NCBI RefSeq assembly: GCF_021390155.1 | Contig: NZ_CP089985.1 | Coordinates: 2,367,001 to 2,431,000 of the forward strand | DNA length: 64,000 bases | Source: Pseudomonas sp. HN11 | Lineage (GTDB): Bacteria; Pseudomonadota; Gammaproteobacteria; Pseudomonadales; Pseudomonadaceae | Direction: 5' to 3' | In this document: piece by piece, positions 18,963 to 27,501 of the stretch | Layout of the letters: the number at the start of each line of letters is the position of its first letter | Position numbering within the stretch: the first letter of the stretch is position 1 | The notes under the pieces: generated by a model | Told to the model about the DNA's origin: nothing | Database searches by the model: none | Seen by the model: the letters and a program-made list of their open reading frames with translations, nothing else | Position numbers and translations under genes: made by a program

Positions 18963-19722
18963 GTACATATCCGTTCTTTAGGTAACGGCTACTTACGGTT
19001 CCGCTCTTACAGCGGGTCACTTTTGGAAGGACCCAAAAGTAACCAAAAGGTCCTCGCCCCAACACTCGGCACCTCGCCTAGGCTCGGTGTGCCCGAACGC
19101 AGGCTTGAATCCGTGGGCCGCCGCGATGGGCCATCCTTGGCCCAGCGCGGCTAACCCGGCGTCCTGCCGGGTTACCCACGGATTCAAACCTGCGTTCGGC
19201 CAGCGTGTTTGACGGGGCGCCTCAGATCAAAATCAAGATCAAGAGCGACTCGCTTCGCATCGTGGATACGCGGTCTTGTAGGAGCCGGCTTGCCGGCGAA
19301 AAACGTGAGACCGCCGCGTTTATCCAGATGTACTTCCGTCATCGTTGAAGACCATCGCCGGCAAGCCGGCTCCTACAGGACCGCGTTTGATTTTGCCTTT
19401 GCTTCACACCACTCAAGCCGGCTGTCAGGCCGCTGTGCTTTTGCTTTTGATTTTGATCTTAGGCGCCCCGTCAAACACGCTGGCCGGAATTCGGCAGGGA
19501 TTTGGGGGGTAAACCGGCAGGGATGCCGGTTTAGCCGCCCCGCGCCATGGATGGCGCGTGGCGGCGGCCCCCCAAATCACTGTCGGATTACGGGCATACC
19601 GAGCCTAGGCGAGGTACCGAGTGTTGGGGCAAGAGCGTTTTGCTTACTTTTGCGCTCTTCAAAAGTGAGCCGCTGTAAGAGCGGAACCGTAAGTAGCCGT
19701 TACCTAAATAACGGATATGTAC
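18963..19722. repeat. 760-bp nested palindromic intergenic element (cruciform-like)
   Basis: The outer arms 18963-19015 and 19670-19722 are near-perfect inverted copies starting and ending in GTAC. Complementarity continues inward through about 19093 and 19590 (shared CCCCAACACTCGG, CCTCGCCTAGGCTCGGT). Inside each arm lies a local hairpin: left, 19094-19198, with 23-bp-class arms; right, about 19486-19590, GC-rich. Further inward, 19201-19233 pairs with 19445-19483 (AGCGTGTTTGACGGGGCGCC). A REPIN occupies the tip. The element starts 5 nt after the regulator stop. Open frames crossing it look spurious. Fluorescent pseudomonads carry long intergenic repeat families, and this may be one of them. 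Confidence 0.85.
19277..19377. repeat. REPIN (two inverted REP sequences)
   Basis: TGTAGGAGCCGGCTTGCCGG begins the first REP at 19277-19299; its exact inverted copy is at 19355-19377. The 55-bp spacer and paired inverted layout are those of REPINs, which are moved by RAYT transposases in Pseudomonas. No RAYT gene is in the window. Confidence 0.92.
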
Positions 19723-19755
19723 CCGCTCAGAAAATTGCCCCCCACCCAATCCAAA

Positions 19756-19782
19756 ATGAAGCTTTCATGACAAAAGTTCGGT
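19756..19782 (+). promoter_or_regulatory. Pho-box-like element upstream of phdA, shared with pdtA
   Basis: It matches the pdtA upstream element at 21 of 27 positions (ATGAA, TGACA at 19768-19772, AAGTTC at 19774-19779). On the minus strand it reads TTGTCAT, 4 nt, GCTTCAT, like a degenerate PhoB box. It lies 95 nt before the phdA start, outside the palindromic element. This suggests pdtA and the phdA-pdtB operon are co-regulated from separate promoters. Confidence 0.4.
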
Positions 19783-19877
19783 AGTCCCCGGCCACTCCCG
19801 TCTCCTCTGTGTAACGCGCTTGAGCCCACCAGAACGTTGGGCTTTTCAGCCGCAAGCAGGATGCCAGGAGTGGGGCG

Positions 19878-20480
19878 ATGGGAACTATGGAACGTTACTC
19901 GAAAGTGGGCATGCAGGAGCTCGACCAGCGCCTGTCAAAGATCGTCGAAGCTGCGCGCAAGAAGCCGGTGTCGGTCTATCGCTACGGCGCACCCTGGGTC
20001 TGGATCGTCTCTCAGGAAGACTGGCAAGGCGCGCGCAAAGAAGTGTCCAGCTACATCCCCGCAGGCCATTCCCTGGTGCTGCTGCGGCCACAGATCGACG
20101 AAGTGCTCGACCAGCATCGCGACTGGCTCGTGGCGCAAGTCCCCATGTCGATCGCCCCGCATACCGTGCTGCAGATCCTCCTGCTGCAACTGCTGTATTC
20201 GGTGCCCAGCGAACAGCAGCTGCATGAACAGCTGAACTACAACCTGCTGTTCCGCTGGTTCGTCGGTCTGGACCTCAACCAAAAGGTCTGGAGCATTCAC
20301 CTGCTCACTCGCGACATCGCCACGCTCCTGAACAACCCGCGAGCGGTGCAACTCATCCAGAAAATCATTGGTGACGTGTTTTGTGGCGCCTTGCTGCACA
20401 TGCCGGAGTTCTCGTTGAACTTCGCCCTGTTGCACACCTGGCTGGCACGCCACGACAGCACCTCGATCACCAGCAATTGA
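19878..20480 (+). CDS. phdA: PhdA-like fusion: Phd/YefM-type N-terminus with transposase (InsH) N-terminal domain
   Basis: This 200-aa protein has residues 1-55 (YSKVGMQELDQRLSKIVEAA ... VSQEDW) resembling the Phd/YefM antitoxin DNA-binding fold. Residues 75-170 match the N-terminal domain of IS5/IS1182-type transposases (SEQQLHEQLNYNLLFRWFVG, LTRDIATLL), with no catalytic DDE domain. It therefore looks like a domesticated regulator rather than a mobile element. AGGAG at 19865-19869 supports the first ATG. P. aeruginosa PA0691 (PhdA), between pdtA and pdtB, has the same position; from memory it is linked to BfmR-controlled phage lysis in biofilms. It heads the pdtB operon, with 26 nt to the next start. 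Confidence 0.8.
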   Translation: MGTMERYSKVGMQELDQRLSKIVEAARKKPVSVYRYGAPWVWIVSQEDWQGARKEVSSYIPAGHSLVLLRPQIDEVLDQHRDWLVAQVPMSIAPHTVLQILLLQLLYSVPSEQQLHEQLNYNLLFRWFVGLDLNQKVWSIHLLTRDIATLLNNPRAVQLIQKIIGDVFCGALLHMPEFSLNFALLHTWLARHDSTSITSN

Positions 20481-20506
20481 GCCAGCCGCACGCCGGGTAT
20501 CCGGCG

Positions 20507-22123
20507 ATGGCGCACAAAATCAGACAGTCAGGGGGCGGTGTGGAGCATCTGTTCAAATTAACGTTGGCGCTGTGTTGCGTAACGCTGGGCAGCCTGGCGC
20601 AACCGGTGTTGGCCGAGGAGGAAGAGGGCGCGCGCAAGGTCGACGTCAACGAGTACTTCGTGCGCGGCAATACGGTGCTCGATGCGGCGACGATCGAGGA
20701 GGCGGTGTATCCGTTCCTGGGGCCGCAGAAGACCTTGGGCGATATCGAAGGCGCGCGCGATGCGTTGCAGAAGATCTACCAGTCGCGTGGCTACCAGTCG
20801 GTGTTTGTCGAGTTGCCGGAGCAGAAGGTCGATGACGGTATCGTCTATCTGCAGGTCAGCGAGACCAAGGTCGGCCGGGTGCGCGTGGTCGGTGCCAAGC
20901 ACTATTCGCCAGTGGAAATCCGCGAACAGGTGCCGGCCCTGGAGGAGGGCGCGGTGCCGGATTTCGCCACGGTGCAAACCCAGTTGGCCGGCCTCAATCG
21001 TGGTGCTGGGCGTCAGGTCACACCGCTGGTACGCGAGGGCCAACGCCCCGGCACCATGGATGTGGATTTGCAGGTGGAGGACCAGAACCCCTGGCACGCC
21101 AGCCTCGGCCTGAACAACGATTACAGCGCCGACACCGAGAAACTCCGCTCGGTCGCCACTTTGGGCTACGACAACCTCTGGCAATTGGGCCATAGCATTT
21201 CCCTGACCTACTTCACTGCGCCCCAGGACACCGAGAATGCCAAGGTCTGGTCGGGCTCCTACAGCGCCCCGCTCACCGAGCGCTGGACCCTGCAGTTCTC
21301 CGGTTACCAGTCCGACAGCAACATCGCCACCATCGGCGGCAGCAACGTGTTGGGCAAGGGGCATTCCTACGGCGTGTCGGCCATCTACAACCTGCCGGCC
21401 GCGGGTAACTGGGCCAATTCATTCTCGTTCGGCGTGGACTTCAAAGACTTCGACGAACAGATGAAGTTCGGTGCAAGCAGCGACCAGGTGCCCCTCAAAT
21501 ACGCGCCGTTCACCTTCGGCTACAACGGCTTTCGCTACACCGAACAATCGCAATTGGGCCTGGGCCTGAATCTAGTGGTCGGCACTCGCGCGTTTTTCGG
21601 CTACGGCAGCGACGCCGAAGAATTCGAATACAAACGCTACAAGGCCAGCGCCAGTTTTGCCGTGCTCAAGGGCGACCTGAATTACACCTACACCTTCGCC
21701 AACGATTGGCAGTCGGCGACCAAGGGCGGCTTCCAGCTGGCGTCGGGGCCGCTGGTATCCAACGAGCAGTATTCCGCCGGCGGTGCCACGTCGGTGCGCG
21801 GCTACCTGGCGGCGGAGCGCACCGGGGATGAAGGGTACTTGCTCTCCCAGGAACTGCGCACGCCATCGCTGGCCAAGTTTCTCGGCAGTTATGTGCAGGA
21901 ATGGCGCTTCTACGCGTTCGCCGAAGGCGCGCGCATGCGCCTGCACGATCCACTGCCCGAGCAAGAAGACGAATACAGCCTGGCCAGTGTCGGCCTGGGC
22001 ACCCGCGCCAGTTTGAGCAAATGGTTGTCCGGCAGTCTGGATTGGGGCTACCCGCTGCTTGATGGACCGAACACCCAGAAACAGGACTCGCGACTGCACT
22101 TCAGTGTGCAGGCGACTTTCTGA
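20507..22123 (+). CDS. pdtB: PdtB-like TpsB outer-membrane translocator (FhaC/ShlB family)
   Basis: The outer-membrane pore that secretes the TpsA partner is 538 aa if ATG 20507 is used. A GTG at 20540 preceded by AGGGGG would give a cleaner signal peptide (EHLFKLTLALCCVTLG ... PVLA), so the start is uncertain. After the signal come a POTRA domain (VNEYFVRGNTVL ... GYQSVFVELPEQ) and a second POTRA-like segment (VRVVGAKHYSPVEIREQVPAL). A 16-strand-type barrel follows, ending in aromatic Phe (VQATF) as outer-membrane proteins do. The conserved loop-6 VRGY motif of the Omp85/TpsB superfamily is present (GATSVRGYL). Its TpsA partner is presumably the exoprotein at 522, 7 kb upstream. Confidence 0.9.
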   Translation: MAHKIRQSGGGVEHLFKLTLALCCVTLGSLAQPVLAEEEEGARKVDVNEYFVRGNTVLDAATIEEAVYPFLGPQKTLGDIEGARDALQKIYQSRGYQSVFVELPEQKVDDGIVYLQVSETKVGRVRVVGAKHYSPVEIREQVPALEEGAVPDFATVQTQLAGLNRGAGRQVTPLVREGQRPGTMDVDLQVEDQNPWHASLGLNNDYSADTEKLRSVATLGYDNLWQLGHSISLTYFTAPQDTENAKVWSGSYSAPLTERWTLQFSGYQSDSNIATIGGSNVLGKGHSYGVSAIYNLPAAGNWANSFSFGVDFKDFDEQMKFGASSDQVPLKYAPFTFGYNGFRYTEQSQLGLGLNLVVGTRAFFGYGSDAEEFEYKRYKASASFAVLKGDLNYTYTFANDWQSATKGGFQLASGPLVSNEQYSAGGATSVRGYLAAERTGDEGYLLSQELRTPSLAKFLGSYVQEWRFYAFAEGARMRLHDPLPEQEDEYSLASVGLGTRASLSKWLSGSLDWGYPLLDGPNTQKQDSRLHFSVQATF

Positions 22124-22147
22124 CTTTTTCTTCCGGAGACTTCACCC

Positions 22148-23947
22148 ATGCAACGCCTATTCCTGAGCCTGTTGATCTGCCTGGGCTTCACGCTCCCGGC
22201 CACCGCCCATGCCTGGTGGCAGGACGACTGGCACTACCGCAAACAGATCTCGGTAGACACCACCGCCCAAGGCGCCGCGATCAATCAGTCCCTGGGCCGC
22301 ACCGCGCTGCTGGTGCGCCTGCACACCGGCAATTTCACCTTTGATGGGGTCAAGGATGACGGCGCCGATCTGCGCTTTGTGAGTGCCGATGACAAGACCG
22401 TGTTCAACCACCAGATCGAAAGCTTCGACCCGCTGATGGGCATGGCACTGATCTGGGTCGATGTGCCCAAGGTCGAAGGCGGCCAGCGCCAGGATCTGTG
22501 GATGTACTACGGCAACCAAAAGGCCCCGGCCACCGCCAACGGCCAGCTGACGTTCGACCCGAACTACACCGCGCTTTACCACTTTGACGGTGCCAATGGT
22601 ACGCCGGCCCGGGACACCACGGCCTACGCCAACACCGCGTTGAACGCCACCGGTGCGAGCATCGATGGTGTGATCGGTCGCGCTTTGCAGTTCAGCGGCC
22701 AAGCCTTGATGTTGCCGGCCAGCCCCTCGCTGCAACACGCCGCAGGTGGCGCGTTCACTTTCAGCGTCTGGCTGCGTCTGGATCAGGCCAGCGGCGCGCA
22801 AGTCGTGCTGGCCCGACGTGATGGCCCCCATAGCCTCTTGTTGGGTCTGAACCAGGGCATGCCGTTCGTGGACATCGACGGCCAACGCGCTGTGTCGAGC
22901 CAACCGCTGAACCCCGGCCAATGGCAGCACCTGGCGTTCACCGCCGAGGGCGACAAGGTCACGCTGTATGTGAATGGCCGCGAAGCCGCCGCCCTTGCAG
23001 TCGCCTTACCAGCCTTCAATTCTCAATACGCTATCGGTGCTGATCTGCCGGAGGCGGGCAGCACGCTCCAGCCATTCGCCGGGGCCATCGATGAGTTGCG
23101 CCTATCCAAAGTGGCGCGTCCGGCTGCACTGTTACTGGCCGATGCCAGTGCCCAGGGCGCCGAATCGAAACTGGTGGCCTATGGCGTGGATGAAGAACAG
23201 TCCGGCTTTGGTTTCGGCAGCTTGGGTTTCCTGCTCAACGCTGTACCGGTGGACGCCTGGGTGATCATCCTGGTGCTGGTGGCGATGATGTTCCAGTCGT
23301 GGGTGATCATGCTGCGCAAGAACCGTCAGGTCAGTCGCCTCAGCAGCGCCAACGAGGTGTTCCGCGAACATTTCTCGCAGATCGGCACCCGCCTGGAGAT
23401 GTATGCCGACGATGCCCAGCTGGGTGAACGTTTGGCCCATTCTTCGCTGTGGCGCCTGTACCAGGTGGCGGTCAAGGAAATCCGCACCCGCCGTGCCCAG
23501 GGCGCGGACACTTCATCGGTCTCGGCCGCCACCATCGAGGCTATCCGCTGCTCGATGGACGGCGTGCGCACCCGCGAAAACCAGGCGCTCAGTTCCAAGC
23601 TTTCGACCCTGTCCAACGCCATCGCCGGCGGCCCGTATATCGGCCTGCTCGGCACGGTGCTGGGGATCATGGTGGTGTTCCTCGGCACGGCCATGGCCGG
23701 TGACGTGAACATCAATGCGATTGCCCCTGGTATGGCGGCGGCGTTGCTGGCCACGGCCATGGGCCTGTTTGTCGCGATTCCGGCGTTGTTTGGCTACAAC
23801 CGCCTGATCACGCGCAACAAGGAAGTCAGTGCGGACATGCGCGTGTTTGTCGATGAGTTCATTACCCGCCTGGCGGAGATGCACGGCGAGAGCCAATCCA
23901 GCGAAGCGGCGCACCGTCGTGACCATCACGCGCCTGTTCCGGCCTGA
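22148..23947 (+). CDS. exbB: ExbB/TolQ-like proton channel with periplasmic DUF2341 and LamG head
   Basis: This 599-aa protein has a signal peptide (about residues 1-22, ending AHA), then a DUF2341 domain (WHYRKQISVD ... LWMYYGNQ, about 30-125) and a concanavalin/LamG-like domain (FTFSVWLRL ... LYVNGREAA ... IDELRLS, about 145-320). The first membrane helix is at about 370-390. The MotA/TolQ/ExbB channel domain is C-terminal (GGPYIGLLGTVLGIMVVF ... AAALLATAMGLFVAIPA). Ordinary ExbB is about 240 aa without such a head. The channel would use the proton gradient with ExbD (next gene, 11-nt gap) to drive the TonB-like protein. The lectin-like head could contact the exoprotein, porin or peptidoglycan (inference). 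P. aeruginosa PA0693 is the likely counterpart. Confidence 0.88.
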   Translation: MQRLFLSLLICLGFTLPATAHAWWQDDWHYRKQISVDTTAQGAAINQSLGRTALLVRLHTGNFTFDGVKDDGADLRFVSADDKTVFNHQIESFDPLMGMALIWVDVPKVEGGQRQDLWMYYGNQKAPATANGQLTFDPNYTALYHFDGANGTPARDTTAYANTALNATGASIDGVIGRALQFSGQALMLPASPSLQHAAGGAFTFSVWLRLDQASGAQVVLARRDGPHSLLLGLNQGMPFVDIDGQRAVSSQPLNPGQWQHLAFTAEGDKVTLYVNGREAAALAVALPAFNSQYAIGADLPEAGSTLQPFAGAIDELRLSKVARPAALLLADASAQGAESKLVAYGVDEEQSGFGFGSLGFLLNAVPVDAWVIILVLVAMMFQSWVIMLRKNRQVSRLSSANEVFREHFSQIGTRLEMYADDAQLGERLAHSSLWRLYQVAVKEIRTRRAQGADTSSVSAATIEAIRCSMDGVRTRENQALSSKLSTLSNAIAGGPYIGLLGTVLGIMVVFLGTAMAGDVNINAIAPGMAAALLATAMGLFVAIPALFGYNRLITRNKEVSADMRVFVDEFITRLAEMHGESQSSEAAHRRDHHAPVPA

Positions 23948-23958
23948 GGAGAATCGCC

Positions 23959-24384
23959 ATGGCTTCCGTAAATGCCTCCCACGACGATGACGATGACGCA
24001 GCCGTCGACAGCATCAACATCACGCCCCTGGTGGACGTGCTGATGGTGGTGCTGGTGATGTTTATCCTCACTGCCACCGCCCAGGTCTCGGGCATCCAGA
24101 TTCACCTGCCCAAGGCCAGCGCCTCGGTGTCGTTGTCGGAGGCCAAGACCAAGGCCATCTCCGTGAACGACGGTGGCCAGGTGTTCCTCGATGCCTACCC
24201 GGTGACCCTCGGTGAGTTGGAAGAACGCCTGCGTATCGAGAAAGCATTGAACCCGGATTTCCCGGTGATCGTGCGTGGCGATGCGATGGTGCAGTACCAG
24301 AAGGTGATCGAAGTGCTCGACCTGCTGCGTCGGCTGGAGCTGTCCCAAGTCGGGTTGGTCACCGGCAAGCCGAGCCAGGGCTGA
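23959..24384 (+). CDS. exbD: ExbD/TolR-family biopolymer transport protein
   Basis: This 141-aa inner-membrane protein has the normal ExbD length and layout: a short acidic cytoplasmic end (HDDDDDAAVD), one membrane helix carrying the essential aspartate Asp26 (NITPLVDVLMVVLVMFIL), and a periplasmic domain (FPVIVRGDAMVQYQKVIEVLD). With the preceding ExbB it forms the proton-driven motor of a dedicated TonB-type system. It is tightly packed, 11 nt after exbB and 3 nt before the TonB-like gene. Confidence 0.95.
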   Translation: MASVNASHDDDDDAAVDSINITPLVDVLMVVLVMFILTATAQVSGIQIHLPKASASVSLSEAKTKAISVNDGGQVFLDAYPVTLGELEERLRIEKALNPDFPVIVRGDAMVQYQKVIEVLDLLRRLELSQVGLVTGKPSQG

Positions 24385-24387
24385 ACC

Positions 24388-25092
24388 ATGACTGCACAGA
24401 TCCCGATCACGCCCTTGCCCATGAAAAACAAGCCGCCGCTGCGCCCATTGAAATGGGGCGCTGGCCTGTTGCTGGGCGCTGTGGCGGCCTGGTTTTTGTG
24501 GCAGTGGGCCAATGACATGAGTGGCGTGCGCCGCGAAGCACCGAAGGTGCCGACCATTATCCCGCTGCCGCCGCCACCGCCACCACCGCCGGAAAAGCCC
24601 AAGGAGCCTGAGCCCCAGGTCGAAGAAAAAATCCCGGAACCGGTGCCTAGCCCCGAACCCGAGGAGGTCAAGCCAACCGAGGAAGCGCCGCCTTCGCCTA
24701 ACGAAGACCTGGCCAACCCGATGCAGATCGACGGCGACGCCCAGTCTGGCAATGACGGCTTCAACATCGGCGCCGGTAAAGGCGGCGGCATGGCCGGCAG
24801 TGGCGGCGGCGGACTGGGGACTGGCACTTACAAGCAGTACCTGGCCGGCACTTATCAACGGCTGATGCGCGAAGACCCTGAGTTGCGCAAGAAGGCCTTC
24901 TCGATACAGATAGACCTGTGGTTGGGCGCTGATGGCCAAGTCACCAAGGCGCTGGTAGCCAAGTCCAGCGGCGATGCCGAGACCGATGCGCAGATGCTCG
25001 CCTTGATACAGGCACCGCGTGCCACCCAGAAGCCGCCAGCGTCGTTGACGCTGCCTATGCGCCTGTCCCTCAAGGGCCGGCGCCCGGATTGA
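24388..25092 (+). CDS. TonB-like energy transducer
   Basis: This 234-aa protein has a membrane anchor at about residues 22-41 (GAGLLLGAVAAWFLWQW) and a proline/glutamate-rich periplasmic spacer with an eight-proline run at about 61-68 and EKPKEPEPQVEE. A glycine-rich hinge (GAGKGGGMAGSGGGG) is followed by a TonB C-terminal domain (LRKKAFSIQIDLWLGADGQV). It should be energised by the ExbB-ExbD pair upstream and touch an outer-membrane partner. No TonB-dependent receptor is in the window, so the partner could be the putative porin (next gene) or the TpsB. Either would be unusual, because TpsB pores are thought to need no TonB energy. Confidence 0.88.
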   Translation: MTAQIPITPLPMKNKPPLRPLKWGAGLLLGAVAAWFLWQWANDMSGVRREAPKVPTIIPLPPPPPPPPEKPKEPEPQVEEKIPEPVPSPEPEEVKPTEEAPPSPNEDLANPMQIDGDAQSGNDGFNIGAGKGGGMAGSGGGGLGTGTYKQYLAGTYQRLMREDPELRKKAFSIQIDLWLGADGQVTKALVAKSSGDAETDAQMLALIQAPRATQKPPASLTLPMRLSLKGRRPD

Positions 25093-25135
25093 TCGAAACC
25101 TCTTATCTACGGTTTTTTACAGGAGTTGCGTACAC

Positions 25136-26836
25136 ATGATTTCCCCCGTGAATCGCCTGACCCTGGCGGTCGGCATGGTCATCGCGACCCTGGTCGGCCA
25201 AGCGGCTGCAGCCCCGGTCGCGCCCTCGGAAAACGTCACCATCAACCTGATACGCCTGTTGGTGCAGCAAGGCGTGCTGACCCAGGACACCGCCAACGGG
25301 CTGATCGCCCAGGCCGAGAAAGAAGCCCAGCAGGCACGCCAGGCGAATGCTGCGCCAGTGGTGGCTGCAGGGCCGGTCGCCAAGCCGGGTGATGTGCGTG
25401 TGCAGTACGTGCCGCAGGCGGTGAAGGATCAGATTCGTGACCAGGTCAAGGCTGAGGTCATGGCCACCGCCAAGCAGGAAAACTGGGCCCAGCCCAACAC
25501 TTTCCCGGACTGGGTCTCGCGCATCACCTTTGATGGCGATATCCGCCTGCGCGACGAGTCGCGTTACTTCTCGGACAACAACAGCAACGAGATCGTCGAC
25601 TACGCCAAGCTCAATGAAAGTGGCCCGTACGACACCAACAAGGACACCAACACCAAGCTGCCGCCGCTGCTCAACACCACCAAGGATCGCGAAAACCTGT
25701 TCCGCCTGCGTGCCCGCCTGGGCATGAAAGCGGTGTTGTCGCCGGACTGGAGCGCCGGTATTCGCGTCGGCACCGGCTCAGACAACAATCCGGTGTCCAC
25801 CACCCAGACCCTGGGCGGTGGCTTTGGCAAGAAAGACATCTGGCTCGATCAGGGCTACCTGAGCTGGAAGGCCACCCCGGATGTGACCCTCACCGCCGGG
25901 CGCTTCGCCAACCCGTTCTATTCCACCGACATGATGTATTCGGGCGACCTGAACTTCGACGGTATCGCCGCCAATTTCAACCATGCCCTGAACAGCCAGT
26001 GGGGCCTGTTCGGCACCCTGGGCGCGTTCCCGGTGGAGTACACCTCCGACTCGGCCAGCAGCAACGGTTTCGACAAGGAAGACAGCGATACCAAGTGGCT
26101 GTTTGGTGGGCAGATCGGCGCCAACTGGAAGATCAACCGCGAAAACAGCCTCAAGGGCGCATTGGCCTACTACCACTTTGACGATATCGAAGGTAAACGC
26201 TCCGGCGCCTGCCAGCCGTGGTCCGGCCAGCCGGCGTGTGACAGTGACGGCTCGCGCCTGGCCTTCATGCAAAAGGGCAACAGCGTGTTCCTGCTACGCG
26301 ACATCACGCCCAACCCGGCCACGCCTGGCCTGACCCCGCAGCCGCAGTTCGTCGGCCTGGCGTCCAAGTTCGACGTGCTCGACCTGAACCTGGCCTGGGA
26401 TGCCGAACTGCCCAGCGACTTCAAGCTGCGCACCCAGGGCAACTTCATCCACAACCTGGCTTACGACAAGGGCGAGATGCTCAAGCGCAGCGAAGGCCAG
26501 ATCGTCAACAACATCAACAGCAACGGCCAGTTTGAAAGCGGCGGCAATGCGTTGATGGTCTCGTTCACCCTCGGCAGCGCGCTGGAAATGCGCAAGCGCG
26601 GCGATTGGAACGTGCTGGCCGGCTACAAGTACATCCAGCCCGATGCCTTGCCCGACGGCTTCAACGATTCGTCGTTCCACCTGGGCGGCACTAACGCCAA
26701 GGGGTATTTCATTGGCGCCAACTACGGCATCGAAAAGAACATCTACGCGAGTGCGCGTTGGTTGAGCGCGTCCGAAGTGTATGGCGCGCCGTTCGAAGTC
26801 GATGTGATGCAACTGGAACTCAACACGCGCTTTTGA
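25136..26836 (+). CDS. Putative outer-membrane porin
   Basis: This 566-aa protein has a signal peptide (VNRLTLAVGMVIATLVGQAAA) and an N-terminal helical segment rich in Gln/Ala/Glu (LIAQAEKEAQQARQAN), probably periplasmic. A beta-barrel of alternating hydrophobic strands ends in Phe (LNTRF). It resembles the 'putative porin' family of gamma-proteobacteria (WVSRITFDGDIRLRDESRYF start of barrel, FRLRARLGMKAVLSPDW). It follows the TonB-like gene by 43 nt with AGGAG before the ATG. In the locus it may be the outer-membrane target of the ExbB-ExbD-TonB complex; no plug domain or TonB box is visible. Confidence 0.85.
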   Translation: MISPVNRLTLAVGMVIATLVGQAAAAPVAPSENVTINLIRLLVQQGVLTQDTANGLIAQAEKEAQQARQANAAPVVAAGPVAKPGDVRVQYVPQAVKDQIRDQVKAEVMATAKQENWAQPNTFPDWVSRITFDGDIRLRDESRYFSDNNSNEIVDYAKLNESGPYDTNKDTNTKLPPLLNTTKDRENLFRLRARLGMKAVLSPDWSAGIRVGTGSDNNPVSTTQTLGGGFGKKDIWLDQGYLSWKATPDVTLTAGRFANPFYSTDMMYSGDLNFDGIAANFNHALNSQWGLFGTLGAFPVEYTSDSASSNGFDKEDSDTKWLFGGQIGANWKINRENSLKGALAYYHFDDIEGKRSGACQPWSGQPACDSDGSRLAFMQKGNSVFLLRDITPNPATPGLTPQPQFVGLASKFDVLDLNLAWDAELPSDFKLRTQGNFIHNLAYDKGEMLKRSEGQIVNNINSNGQFESGGNALMVSFTLGSALEMRKRGDWNVLAGYKYIQPDALPDGFNDSSFHLGGTNAKGYFIGANYGIEKNIYASARWLSASEVYGAPFEVDVMQLELNTRF

Positions 26837-26854
26837 TGCGCACGGAGATGCCAC

Positions 26855-27481
26855 ATGAACACGCGAATCTGCGGGCTGTTGCTGCTGCTGGCCACCACCG
26901 GCGCGTCGGCCGAAGGCATGGAGGAACGCCTGCGTACGCAACTGCGCAGCACTACCCAGCAATTGCAGGCCCTGCAAAGCGAGCAGGCCCAGGCCAGTGC
27001 GGCGCGGATTGCCGCTGAAAACCAGACCAAGCAGGCCCAGGCGCAAATCAAGCAGCTGACGACCGAACTCGCCCAGGCGCGTGGCGTGGCCGAACAACTG
27101 GCTGGCCAGCAACAAAGCCTGCACAGCCAGGCACAGGCCCAGGTGGCGGCCAGCAACGAGCAGATTGGCAAGTTCAAGAAGGCCTATGACGAATTGCTGG
27201 TGCTGGCCAAAGGCAAAGAGGCCGAGCGGGCGCGCTTGCAGGCACAACTGAGCGAACGTGACACACAAGTGCAGCAATGTTCAGTCAAGAATCAACAGAT
27301 GTACGGCGTGGCCCAGCAGTTGCTCGCGGCCTACGAAAAAATCGATGTGGCCGAGGTGATGAGCATTCGCCAGCCCTTCGCCAGCAGCGCGCGGGTCAAG
27401 TTCGAGGAACTGGCCCAGGGCTTTGGCGACGATCTGTACAAGAGCCGTTTCGATGCGCCCCAGGCAACCGCCAATCATTGA
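26855..27481 (+). CDS. Exported coiled-coil protein of the pdt operon, function unknown
   Basis: This 208-aa protein has a signal peptide (MNTRICGLLLLLATTGASA) and a long heptad-like coiled coil rich in Gln, Ala and Glu (about residues 25-140). The C-terminal part has a single Cys (VQQCSVKN) and a segment KFEELAQGFGDDLYKS. I do not recognise a family. It lies 18 nt after the porin gene and 20 nt before the YbjN-like gene, so it is part of the same operon and probably acts in the periplasm alongside the TonB/porin components. Confidence 0.75.
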   Translation: MNTRICGLLLLLATTGASAEGMEERLRTQLRSTTQQLQALQSEQAQASAARIAAENQTKQAQAQIKQLTTELAQARGVAEQLAGQQQSLHSQAQAQVAASNEQIGKFKKAYDELLVLAKGKEAERARLQAQLSERDTQVQQCSVKNQQMYGVAQQLLAAYEKIDVAEVMSIRQPFASSARVKFEELAQGFGDDLYKSRFDAPQATANH

Positions 27482-27501
27482 TCGACAGGGAAGAAATCAC
27501 C

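Noticed and set aside
19209..19784. 191-codon + strand frame across the palindromic element
   Set aside because: It reads through the inverted arms and the REPIN, has no family resemblance or ribosome site, and its low-complexity composition follows from the repeat.
19878..20480. Reading the phdA-like gene as an active insertion sequence
   Set aside because: No catalytic DDE domain, no terminal inverted repeats or target duplication, and conserved position in pdt loci.
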